Assembly (NCBI RefSeq): GCF_026651855.1
Contig: NZ_CP093280.1
Coordinates: 40,001 to 104,000 of the forward strand
Direction of reading: 5' to 3'
DNA: 64,000 bases
From: Pseudomonas silvicola
GTDB taxonomy: Bacteria; Pseudomonadota; Gammaproteobacteria; Pseudomonadales; Pseudomonadaceae
Shown in pieces: positions 27,001 through 36,889 of the stretch. A program made the translations under genes and the position numbers. Within the stretch, counting starts at the first letter, position 1, and every line of letters begins with the position of its first letter. The notes beneath the pieces were generated by a model that was given only the letters and a program-made list of their open reading frames with translations, did no database searches and was not told the origin of the DNA.

Positions 27001-28392
27001 ATGCTGAAGAAGCTGTTCCAGTCTTTCCGTACCCCCGTGCGTCGTCCGCAGCACCTGCGCACCACGCCCGAAGTGCTCAATAGCGGGCAACACTCGCTGC
27101 AGCGCAACCAGTTCAGCCGCCATGCGGTGAGCATCGTCGAACGCCTGCAGAACGCGGGCTATCAGGCCTATCTGGTGGGCGGTTGCGTGCGTGACATGCT
27201 GCTCAACATCACCCCCAAGGATTTCGACGTCGCCACCAGCGCCACCCCCGAACAAGTGCGTGCGGAGTTCCGCAATGCCCGGGTGATCGGCCGGCGGTTC
27301 AAGCTGGTGCATATCCATTTCGGCCGCGAAATCATCGAGGTCGCGACCTTCCGCGCCAACCATCCCCAGGATGAGGAAGAGGAAGACAGCAACCAGTCGT
27401 CGCGTAACGAAAGCGGTCGCATCCTGCGCGACAACGTCTACGGCACCCTCGAAGAGGACGCCCAGCGTCGCGATTTCACCATCAACGCCCTGTATTACGA
27501 CCCGGTCAGCGAGCGCATCCTCGATTACGCCAACGGCGTGCACGACATTCGCAACCACCTGATCCGCCTGATCGGCGACCCGGTGCAGCGCTACCAGGAA
27601 GACCCGGTGCGCATGCTGCGTGCCGTGCGCTTTGCCGCCAAGCTGGATTTCGGCATCGAGAAGCACACTGCCGCGCCGATCCGCGAACTGGCGCCCATGC
27701 TGCGCGAGATCCCGTCGGCCCGGCTGTTCGAGGAAAGCCTGAAGCTGTTCCTCTCCGGCCATGCCGCTGACACCTTCGAAATGCTGGTGGACCTGCAGTT
27801 GTTCGACCCACTGTTCCCGGCCAGCGCCGAAGCCCTGGAACATTCGCCGACCTACACCCACACGCTGATCAGCGAAGCGCTGAAGAACACCGACCTGCGC
27901 GTCAAGCAGGGCAAACCGGTGACCCCCGCCTTCCTGTTCGCTGCCCTGCTGTGGCCAGCCCTGCCCGCCCGCGTGCTGCGCCTGCAGGAACGCGGCATGC
28001 CGCCGATCCCGGCCATGCAGGAAGGCGCTCACGAGCTGATCGCCGAGCAATGCCAACGTATCGCCATCCCGAAGCGTTTCACCATCCCGATCCGCGAGAT
28101 CTGGGACATGCAGGAACGCCTGCCACGACGCAGCGGCAAGCGCGCCGACCTGTTGCTGGACAACCCGCGCTTCCGTGCCGGCTACGACTTCCTGCTGCTG
28201 CGTGAAAGCGCCGGCGAGCAGACCGACGGCCTGGGCGAATGGTGGACCGACTACCAGGACGCCAACGACAGCGAGCGTCGCGACATGATCCGCGACCTGG
28301 GCAGCAAGGACGAAAGCGGCACCGGCCCGCGCAAGCGCAAGCGCACGGGCGCCAAGCGCAAGCGTAACGCCGCGGCGGACTCGGGCGAGTAA
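27001..28392 (+). CDS. pcnB: Poly(A) polymerase I
   Basis: PcnB adds poly(A) tails to RNA 3' ends and so promotes decay. The 463-residue protein has the class II nucleotidyltransferase core (LVGGCVRDMLLN...KDFDVAT, the catalytic DxD), the RRDFTINALYYD motif, and a very basic C-terminal tail (RKRKRTGAKRKRNAAA) for RNA binding. The start MLKKLFQSF fits the family; an upstream in-frame ATG 51 bases earlier also exists and neither has a good ribosome site, so the N-terminus is uncertain. folK follows after 3 bases. Confidence 0.93.
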   Translation: MLKKLFQSFRTPVRRPQHLRTTPEVLNSGQHSLQRNQFSRHAVSIVERLQNAGYQAYLVGGCVRDMLLNITPKDFDVATSATPEQVRAEFRNARVIGRRFKLVHIHFGREIIEVATFRANHPQDEEEEDSNQSSRNESGRILRDNVYGTLEEDAQRRDFTINALYYDPVSERILDYANGVHDIRNHLIRLIGDPVQRYQEDPVRMLRAVRFAAKLDFGIEKHTAAPIRELAPMLREIPSARLFEESLKLFLSGHAADTFEMLVDLQLFDPLFPASAEALEHSPTYTHTLISEALKNTDLRVKQGKPVTPAFLFAALLWPALPARVLRLQERGMPPIPAMQEGAHELIAEQCQRIAIPKRFTIPIREIWDMQERLPRRSGKRADLLLDNPRFRAGYDFLLLRESAGEQTDGLGEWWTDYQDANDSERRDMIRDLGSKDESGTGPRKRKRTGAKRKRNAAADSGE

Positions 28393-28395
28393 GCC

Positions 28396-28875
28396 ATGGA
28401 AGTCGTGTACATCGGTCTGGGCAGTAACCTGGCCGAACCCGCCGAGCAACTGCGCCAGGCCATCCAAGCGCTGGCGCAGTTGCCATCGAGCCAGGCCTTG
28501 CAGGTTTCGTCGCTGTACAGCAGTGAGTCGCTGTCACCCGGCCAGCCGCGCTACACCAATGCGGTAGCGCGCCTGGAAACCGAACTGTCGCCATTGGCGT
28601 TGCTCGACGCCCTGCAGGCCATCGAAAATGAACAGGGCCGCGTGCGGGCCGAGCGCTGGGGGCCACGCACGCTGGACCTCGACGTTCTGCTGTTCGGCGA
28701 CCGCGTCATCGATGAGCCTCGGCTGAAGGTGCCGCATTACCATATGCAGGCGCGGGCTTTCGTGTTGTACCCGCTGGCCGAGGTGGCACCGCCTGGCTTG
28801 CGGCTAGCGGATGGGCGGTTGCTGGTTGATCTCCTGGCGGCCTGTCCGTTCGAGGGGCTGGAGCGGTTGGCTTGA
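28396..28875 (+). CDS. folK: 6-hydroxymethyl-7,8-dihydropterin pyrophosphokinase (HPPK)
   Basis: It transfers pyrophosphate from ATP to hydroxymethyl-dihydropterin in folate synthesis, just before FolP (encoded at 52.3-53.1 kb). The 159-residue size is that of E. coli FolK. The signature RWGPRTLDLDVLLFGD contains the Mg-binding aspartates. It is directly downstream of pcnB. Confidence 0.96.
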   Translation: MEVVYIGLGSNLAEPAEQLRQAIQALAQLPSSQALQVSSLYSSESLSPGQPRYTNAVARLETELSPLALLDALQAIENEQGRVRAERWGPRTLDLDVLLFGDRVIDEPRLKVPHYHMQARAFVLYPLAEVAPPGLRLADGRLLVDLLAACPFEGLERLA

Positions 28876-28926
28876 GGTTGCATCGGGGCTCATACCGGCT
28901 GCCCTGACGCTTGCAGCAATCGCCCG

Positions 28927-28966
28927 GTAACACCCGACGCCCCCACCCAGTAACACCCCCGTAACA
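28927..28966 (+). promoter_or_regulatory. Three GTAACA direct repeats upstream of panB
   Basis: GTAACAC occurs at 28927, 28950 and 28961, in the same orientation, spaced 23 and 11 bp (about two and one helical turns), just upstream of a TTGACT (28974-28979) that could be a -35. GTAACA equals the half-site seen twice upstream of crcZ, but no TGTTAC partner is present. Confidence 0.4.
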
Positions 28967-29030
28967 CATCCAATTGACTTCCCGCCCCCTCCTCACGACT
29001 ATAGGCATCCCGTTGCTCACTAACGCAGCA

Positions 29031-29066
29031 AAACGGCGCGGAGCGGCCGCTGTGTGGCCGTTTCCA
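29031..29066 (+). other. Hairpin in the panB leader or folK 3' region
   Basis: AAACGGC pairs with GCCGTTT, with a CGGCCG palindrome in the loop. The T-run is only three long, so termination is doubtful. Confidence 0.4.
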
Positions 29067-29146
29067 AAACATCACGCTTAGATGATGTTGTGTTTGAACC
29101 GCTTACTGATAGCAGTAATCACGGCGCCCGACTGAGGACACTTTTG

Positions 29147-29947
29147 ATGCCACAAATCACCCTGACCACCCTGCAGAGCCTAAAGCTCAAGGGTGAGAAA
29201 ATCGCCATGCTGACCTGCTATGACGCAACGTTCGCCCATGAGGCCAGCCAAGCGGGTGTGGAAATCCTGCTGATCGGCGACTCGCTGGGCATGGTCCTGC
29301 AGGGCCACGACAGCACACTGCCCGTCACCAACGCCGACATGGCCTACCACGTGGCCAGCGTGAAACGCGGCAACAAGGGCGCGCTGATCATGGCGGACTT
29401 GCCGTTCATGGCCTGCGCCACCCTGGAACAGACGTTCGCCAACAGCGCACAACTGATGCAGGCCGGCGCCCACATGGTCAAGGTCGAAGGTGCGGCCTGG
29501 CTGGCCGACTCCATTCGCATGCTCGCCGAGCGCGGCGTGCCGGTGTGCGTGCACATGGGGTTGACGCCCCAGACCGTCAACGTGCTGGGTGGCTATAAAG
29601 TGCAAGGCCGCCAGGAAGCCCAGGCCCGGCAGATGCGTGCCGATGCCATTGCCCTGGAACAGGCGGGTGCCGCCATGATCCTGCTGGAGTGCGTCCCCAG
29701 CGAACTGGCCAGCGAAATTACCCAGGCGGTGAAGATCCCGGTCATCGGCATTGGCGCCGGTGCTGGCGTGGACGGTCAGGTGCTGGTGCTGCACGACATG
29801 CTCGGGCTTTCGTTGACCGGCCGCATGGCCAAGTTCGTGAAAAACTTCCTGCTGGGCCAGCCGGATATCCAGAGCGCCCTGCAAGCCTACGTAAAAGGCG
29901 TCAAAGACGTCAGTTTCCCCGGTCCCGAACACGGATTTAGTGCATGA
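29147..29947 (+). CDS. panB: 3-methyl-2-oxobutanoate hydroxymethyltransferase
   Basis: PanB makes ketopantoate from 2-oxoisovalerate, a product of the ilv pathway encoded at 3.4-6.7 kb, and methylene-THF. The 266-residue TIM-barrel has the metal-binding [14 protein letters not shown] and the ILLECVP and IGIGAG motifs. ATG at MPQITLT follows GAGGACA; a longer frame is discarded. It overlaps panC by ATGA. Confidence 0.96.
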   Translation: MPQITLTTLQSLKLKGEKIAMLTCYDATFAHEASQAGVEILLIGDSLGMVLQGHDSTLPVTNADMAYHVASVKRGNKGALIMADLPFMACATLEQTFANSAQLMQAGAHMVKVEGAAWLADSIRMLAERGVPVCVHMGLTPQTVNVLGGYKVQGRQEAQARQMRADAIALEQAGAAMILLECVPSELASEITQAVKIPVIGIGAGAGVDGQVLVLHDMLGLSLTGRMAKFVKNFLLGQPDIQSALQAYVKGVKDVSFPGPEHGFSA

Positions 29948-30798
29948 ACACCGTAAAAAGCGTCAAGGAGCTGCGCGCTGCCGTGGCTCGCGCCCGCAGT
30001 GAAGGCAAGCGCATCGGCTTCGTGCCGACCATGGGTAACCTGCACAGCGGTCATGCCGCCCTGGTCACCAAGGCCGCCCAGCGGGTCGATTTCGTGGTGG
30101 CGAGCATCTTCGTCAACCCGCTGCAATTCGGCCCCAGCGAAGACCTCGACAAGTACCCGCGCACCCTCGCCGCCGACCAGGAGAAACTCCTCCAGGCCGG
30201 CTGCCACCTGCTGTTCGCCCCTACCGTGGAAGAGATGTACCCCGACGGCATGGCGGTGCAGACCCGGGTCAGCGTCCCGCAGTTGTCCGAAGGCCTGTGT
30301 GGCGCCAGCCGCCCTGGCCATTTCGAAGGCGTGGCCACGGTGGTCAGCAAGCTGTTCAACATGGTCCAGCCGGACCTCGCCGTGTTCGGCCAGAAGGATT
30401 ACCAGCAGCTGGCGGTGATCCGTGCCCTGGTGCGTGACCTTAACATGCCCATCCAGATCATCGGCGAACCCACGGTGCGCGCCGAGGATGGCCTGGCGCT
30501 GTCGTCGCGCAATGGCTACCTTACCGCCGAACAGCGCAACGCCGCGCCCGTCCTGTACCGTGCCCTGCAGCACGTGGCCCAGGCCATCACCGGCGGTGAG
30601 CGTGATTACGAACGCCTGCTGGCCGAGGCCCGCGCCCAGATCGAAGCAGCAGGGTTCAAGCCCGACTACTTCGAAGTGCGCCACGGCATCAACCTGCGCC
30701 CCGCCACCGCCGAAGACCGCGACCTGGTGATCATCGCCGCGGCCTACCTGGGTACCACGCGGCTGATCGACAATCTGCACCTGAACCTCGACGCCTGA
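29944..30798 (+). CDS. panC: Pantothenate synthetase
   Basis: PanC joins pantoate to beta-alanine with ATP. The 284-residue protein has the nucleotidyltransferase HxGH motif (MGNLHSGH) near residue 31 and the KMSKS-like LALSSRN near residue 188. The beta-alanine-producing panD is not found between it and pgi, whereas I recall it following panC in P. aeruginosa. Confidence 0.96.
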   Translation: MNTVKSVKELRAAVARARSEGKRIGFVPTMGNLHSGHAALVTKAAQRVDFVVASIFVNPLQFGPSEDLDKYPRTLAADQEKLLQAGCHLLFAPTVEEMYPDGMAVQTRVSVPQLSEGLCGASRPGHFEGVATVVSKLFNMVQPDLAVFGQKDYQQLAVIRALVRDLNMPIQIIGEPTVRAEDGLALSSRNGYLTAEQRNAAPVLYRALQHVAQAITGGERDYERLLAEARAQIEAAGFKPDYFEVRHGINLRPATAEDRDLVIIAAAYLGTTRLIDNLHLNLDA

Positions 30799-30870
30799 CT
30801 GCTATTCTGCAAGGCCCGGTCTGTTAAAAAGTACCGCGGCCCGCGCAGACAGAAGCGCGATAGATGGTTA

Positions 30871-30939
30871 CTGTGGGAGCTGGTTTGCCAGCGAGCTTTT
30901 TCGAAGCCCGAAAGCTCACTGGCAAGCCAGCTCCCACAG
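30871..30939. repeat. REPIN (inverted REP pair) between panC and pgi
   Basis: CTGTGGGAGCTGG on the left and its reverse complement on the right enclose two further short palindromes, the standard layout of a Pseudomonas REP doublet. Its core differs from the GTGGGACCGGGC family seen elsewhere in the window. Confidence 0.85.
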
Positions 30940-31013
30940 GTTGCAACATTCATGCAACTGGCCGGGATCCGACCGTGTCCAAAGGCTGTTCAAGTACAAG
31001 GAAACCCGCAGCG

Positions 31014-32678
31014 ATGGCGTATTACCGTACCCCCCATGACGTTACCGCTCTGCCCGCCTGGCAAGCGCTTACTCAGCACCGCCAGGCCATGCAGGATTTC
31101 AGCATGCGCGAGGCTTTCGCAGCCGACCCGCAACGCTTCCACCAATTTTCCCTGAGTGGTTGCGGCCTGTTCCTCGACTACTCGAAAAACCTGATCACCA
31201 CCGAGACCCGCGAATTGCTGGTCAAGCTGGCCAATGAGGTTGACCTGCAAGGCGCCATCAAGTCGATGTTCGCCGGCGAACTGCTCAACTCCTCCGAAGG
31301 CCGCCCGGCGCTGCACACCGCCCTGCGCCGCCCGGTGGGCGACAAGCTGAACGTCAACGGCAGCAACATCATGCCGGAAGTGCACAAGGTGCTGAACCAG
31401 ATCACCGAGCTGGTCGGGCGCATTCATGACGGCCTGTGGCGCGGCTACACCGAGAAGCCGATCACCGACGTGGTGAACATCGGCATCGGTGGCTCGTTCC
31501 TGGGCCCGGAACTGGTCTCCGAAGCCCTGCTGCCCTACGCCCAGAAAGGCGTGCGTTGCCACTACCTGGCCAACATCGACGGTAGCGAGTTCCATGAGCT
31601 GACCACCAAGCTGCGCGCCGAGACCACGCTGTTCATCGTCTCGTCGAAGTCGTTCAGCACCCTCGAAACCCTGAAGAATGCCCAGGCAGCCCGAGGCTGG
31701 TACCTGGCCCAGGGCGGTACGGAAGCCGAACTGCACCGCCACTTCATCGCCGTGTCGAGCAACAACGCCGCCGCCGTGGCGTTTGGTATCCGTGAAGAGA
31801 ACATCTTCCCGATGTGGGACTGGGTAGGTGGGCGCTATTCGCTGTGGTCCGCCATCGGCTTGCCGATTGCCCTGGCCATCGGCACCGCCAATTTCAAGGA
31901 ACTGCTGTCCGGTGCCTACACCATGGACCAGCATTTCCAGACCGCGCCGTTCGAGCAGAACATGCCCGTGCTGCTGGCCCTGCTGGGCGTGTGGTACGGC
32001 AATTTCTGGGGCTCGCAGTCCCATGCGATCCTGCCGTACGACCACTACCTGCGCAACATCACCAAGCACCTGCAGCAACTGGACATGGAGTCCAACGGCA
32101 AGAGCGTTCGCCAGGACGGCTCGCCGGTCACCACCGACACCGGCCCGGTCATCTGGGGCGGCGTGGGTTGCAACGGCCAGCACGCCTACCACCAGCTGCT
32201 GCACCAGGGCACCCAACTGATCCCGGCTGACTTCATCGTGCCGGTGGTGAGCTTCAACCCGGTGTCCGACCACCATCAGTGGCTGTTCGCCAACTGCCTG
32301 TCCCAGAGCCAGGCCCTGATGCTGGGCAAGACCCGCACAGAAGCCGAGGCGGAACTGCGCGACAAGGGCATGGCCGAAGCCGAGGTGCAGAAACTGGCGC
32401 CGCACAAGGTCATCCCGGGCAACCGCCCGAGCAACACCCTGGTGGTGGAACGCATCAGCCCGCGCCGCCTGGGCGCCCTGGTGGCCATGTACGAGCACAA
32501 GGTGTTCGTGCAAAGCGTGCTGTGGGGCATCAACGCCTTCGACCAATGGGGCGTGGAACTGGGCAAGGAACTGGGCAAGGGTGTTTACCAGCGCCTCACC
32601 GGCGGCATCGAAGAGCCGGCCGAGGACGCGTCTACCCAGGGCCTGATCAACTACTTCCGTGGTCGCCACCGCGGTTGA
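31014..32678 (+). CDS. pgi: Glucose-6-phosphate isomerase
   Basis: Pgi interconverts glucose-6- and fructose-6-phosphate; in Pseudomonas it serves gluconeogenesis and the Entner-Doudoroff cycle. The 554-residue protein shows the sugar-phosphate-binding [12 protein letters not shown] and both PGI signatures, with the catalytic Glu in the [10 protein letters not shown] region and QWGVELGK near the end. ATG at MAYYRTPH with AAGGAAA upstream; the longer frame reads back through the REPIN. Confidence 0.96.
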   Translation: MAYYRTPHDVTALPAWQALTQHRQAMQDFSMREAFAADPQRFHQFSLSGCGLFLDYSKNLITTETRELLVKLANEVDLQGAIKSMFAGELLNSSEGRPALHTALRRPVGDKLNVNGSNIMPEVHKVLNQITELVGRIHDGLWRGYTEKPITDVVNIGIGGSFLGPELVSEALLPYAQKGVRCHYLANIDGSEFHELTTKLRAETTLFIVSSKSFSTLETLKNAQAARGWYLAQGGTEAELHRHFIAVSSNNAAAVAFGIREENIFPMWDWVGGRYSLWSAIGLPIALAIGTANFKELLSGAYTMDQHFQTAPFEQNMPVLLALLGVWYGNFWGSQSHAILPYDHYLRNITKHLQQLDMESNGKSVRQDGSPVTTDTGPVIWGGVGCNGQHAYHQLLHQGTQLIPADFIVPVVSFNPVSDHHQWLFANCLSQSQALMLGKTRTEAEAELRDKGMAEAEVQKLAPHKVIPGNRPSNTLVVERISPRRLGALVAMYEHKVFVQSVLWGINAFDQWGVELGKELGKGVYQRLTGGIEEPAEDASTQGLINYFRGRHRG

Positions 32679-32694
32679 GTCCAGCCTGAAAAAC

Positions 32695-32723
32695 AATCCC
32701 CTCCCTGTGAGGGGATTTTTTTT
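32695..32723 (+). terminator. Terminator after pgi
   Basis: AATCCCCTC-CCTGT-GAGGGGATT followed by a run of T. Confidence 0.94.
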
Positions 32724-32791
32724 GCCAGCACCTGCAGCGCTCAGCAGGGCTAAGCTTCAGGGGGTGACCTAGCAGAACAAGGAACACCGCC

Positions 32792-34729
<1,938 letters not shown>

Positions 34730-34748
34730 GCCCAGACCCAGACTGCCC

Positions 34749-35618
34749 ATGGAATTCATTCGCCGCCGTATCGAGCAACAAGTGTTGAGCCTCACCGGCC
34801 TGTCCCTGGGCAAGCTGGACCTGGAAAACCCGCGGGGCGACCCGGGCCTGTTCGGCCCCCAGGCGGTGTGCTGGCAGGTGCATGCCGACTTCACCAGCAT
34901 GCTGGTGGGCGGCATTGCCGCGCTGATGCTCCAGGCCCTGCACCCCCTGGCCCTCGCCGGGGTGTGGGACCACTCCAACTTTCGCACCGACATGCTCGGC
35001 CGGCTGCGGCGCACCGGGCAGTTCATCTCCGGCACTACCTTCGGCGCCACGGACGACGCCAACTGGCTGATCGACAAGGTACGCACCATCCACCTCCAAG
35101 TGGTTGGCCACGCCGAAGATGGCCGCGCCTACGCTGCCAGTGACCCAGACCTGCTGACCTGGGTGCATGTGGCCGAGGTCAGCCACTTTCTGGCCGCGCA
35201 TTTGCGCTACCGCAACCCGCACCTCTCGTTGGCGGACCAGGACCGCTACTACGCCGAGATTGCCCTGGTGGCCGAGCGCCTGGGCGCGCGACATGTGCCG
35301 GCTTCTCGGCAGGAAATCGCCGATTACCTGGACGGCATTCGCCCGCAGCTAGTGTGCGACCACCGTAGCCGCGAAGTGATTCGCCTGCTGCTCGACGCGC
35401 CTGCGCCCAGCCGCCTGGCCAAGCCGTTCGGGGCGTTGATGATGCAGGCCGGCGTGGACCTGTTGCCGGACTGGGCCAGCGACATGCTTGAGCTGCCCCA
35501 GGGCGACCTGAAGCGCCGGCTGGTGCGTGGCGGCATCGGCGGTACCGCGCCGATTCTGCGCTGGGCGGTGCGCGATGGCTCTGCACACCGGGCGCGGCGG
35601 CGCATGGGCATAGCCTGA
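34749..35618 (+). CDS. MpaB/latex-clearing-protein-like oxygenase family protein (DUF2236)
   Basis: A 289-residue, mostly helical protein with the DUF2236 core: GPQAVCWQVHADFTSMLVG, ALMLQALHPLALAGVWDHSNF and WVHVAEVSHF. The conserved histidines are those that bind b-type heme in latex-clearing protein and MpaB relatives. A substrate cannot be assigned. It follows acs by 19 bases and may share its message. Confidence 0.85.
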   Translation: MEFIRRRIEQQVLSLTGLSLGKLDLENPRGDPGLFGPQAVCWQVHADFTSMLVGGIAALMLQALHPLALAGVWDHSNFRTDMLGRLRRTGQFISGTTFGATDDANWLIDKVRTIHLQVVGHAEDGRAYAASDPDLLTWVHVAEVSHFLAAHLRYRNPHLSLADQDRYYAEIALVAERLGARHVPASRQEIADYLDGIRPQLVCDHRSREVIRLLLDAPAPSRLAKPFGALMMQAGVDLLPDWASDMLELPQGDLKRRLVRGGIGGTAPILRWAVRDGSAHRARRRMGIA

Positions 35619-35745
35619 CTGAGCGTATTGACTGCTTCCCGAGCTCGTCCGGTGCCACCGGGGAAAAGGGCAACAGGGAATATCAGGTTCACCCCACAGC
35701 CCACAACGATTAAACTGGCGGATCTTTCTTCAAGGCGTACAGCGC

Positions 35746-36762
35746 ATGTCCACTGTGAACAAGGCGCTGCGCGCCGCTCTCGATTCCCGCAAAAACCTGA
35801 TTGCGCACCTGCATGCCGAAGGCACCGACTGCTACCGCCTGTTTCACGGCAGCCAGGAGGGCGCCGGCGGCCTCACCGTGGATCGCTACGGCCCGCAGTT
35901 GATGGTGCAAAGCTTCCACCAACCGCTGGAACGCGACGACCTGCTGGTCCTCCACGACGCCATCAACCGCGAACTGGGCCAGGACCTGCTGCTGGTCTAC
36001 AACGACCGCTCCCGGGGCAACTCGCGCATCGACCGCCAGGACACCGTCTACCAGGCCGACGAAGCCGCCCTGGTGGACCTGGTGGGCCACGAATGGGGCC
36101 TGAACTACCGGGTGCGCGGCCGTCACGCCGGGCAGGACCCGCTGCTGTTCCTGGACCTGCGCAACGCCCGCGGCTGGGTCAAGGCCAATAGCAAAGACAA
36201 AAGCGTGCTCAACCTGTTCGCCTACACCTGCGGCGTGGGCCTGAGCGCCGCGGCCGGCGGCGCCCGCGAAGTGGTGAACCTGGATTTCGCCGAGGGCAAC
36301 CTGGCGGTGGGCAAGGAAAATGGCGCGCTCAACCCACAGTTGCCCACCATGGGCTTTGTGCAATCGGACTACTTCCCGGCCATCCGCCAGCTCGCTGGCC
36401 TGCCGATCAGCCAGCGCCGTGGGCAGAAACTCCCCAGTTACACGCGCCTGGACCAGCGCCAGTTCGACCTGGTGTTCCTCGACCCGCCCGCCTGGGCCAA
36501 GAGCGCGTTCGGCACCGTCGACCTGCTACGCGACTACCAGAGCCTGCTCAAACCCGCCCTGTTGGCCACGGCCGACGACGGCGTGCTGATCTGCTGCAAC
36601 AACCTGGCGAAAGTGGCATTGGACGACTGGCGTGAACAAGTGCTGCGCTGCGCCGAGAAAGCCGGGCGCCCGGTACGCGATTGGCAGGTCATCACCCCGG
36701 CGGCCGACTTTCCCTCCCAGGACGGTCAACCACCACTCAAGACCCTGGTGTTGCAGCTGTGA
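35746..36762 (+). CDS. Class I SAM-dependent methyltransferase, RlmI/RlmK-like
   Basis: A 338-residue protein whose C-terminal Rossmann methyltransferase carries the SAM-binding VLNLFAYTCGVGLSAA and the cytosine-C5-like catalytic-region motif VFLDPPAWAKS. The N-terminal half (about 10-120) resembles the central domain of 23S rRNA m5C methyltransferases, but the PUA domain is short or absent. RNA methylation is likely; the exact base is unknown. Confidence 0.85.
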   Translation: MSTVNKALRAALDSRKNLIAHLHAEGTDCYRLFHGSQEGAGGLTVDRYGPQLMVQSFHQPLERDDLLVLHDAINRELGQDLLLVYNDRSRGNSRIDRQDTVYQADEAALVDLVGHEWGLNYRVRGRHAGQDPLLFLDLRNARGWVKANSKDKSVLNLFAYTCGVGLSAAAGGAREVVNLDFAEGNLAVGKENGALNPQLPTMGFVQSDYFPAIRQLAGLPISQRRGQKLPSYTRLDQRQFDLVFLDPPAWAKSAFGTVDLLRDYQSLLKPALLATADDGVLICCNNLAKVALDDWREQVLRCAEKAGRPVRDWQVITPAADFPSQDGQPPLKTLVLQL

Positions 36763-36889
36763 AACGGCTGTAAAAGCGAATACTGCGTAACGGTTTAGAA
36801 AATTCGCACACACAATACGGACATGTCTTCGGAACCAGATTGGCGTGCCATACTCCAAGCACTCCCATTCGACGCAGTAGACGCCCCAC

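Noticed and set aside
30799-31013. Possible panD or small gene between panC and pgi
   Set aside because: The 215 bases are occupied by a REPIN; no frame carries the panD GSVT self-cleavage motif.
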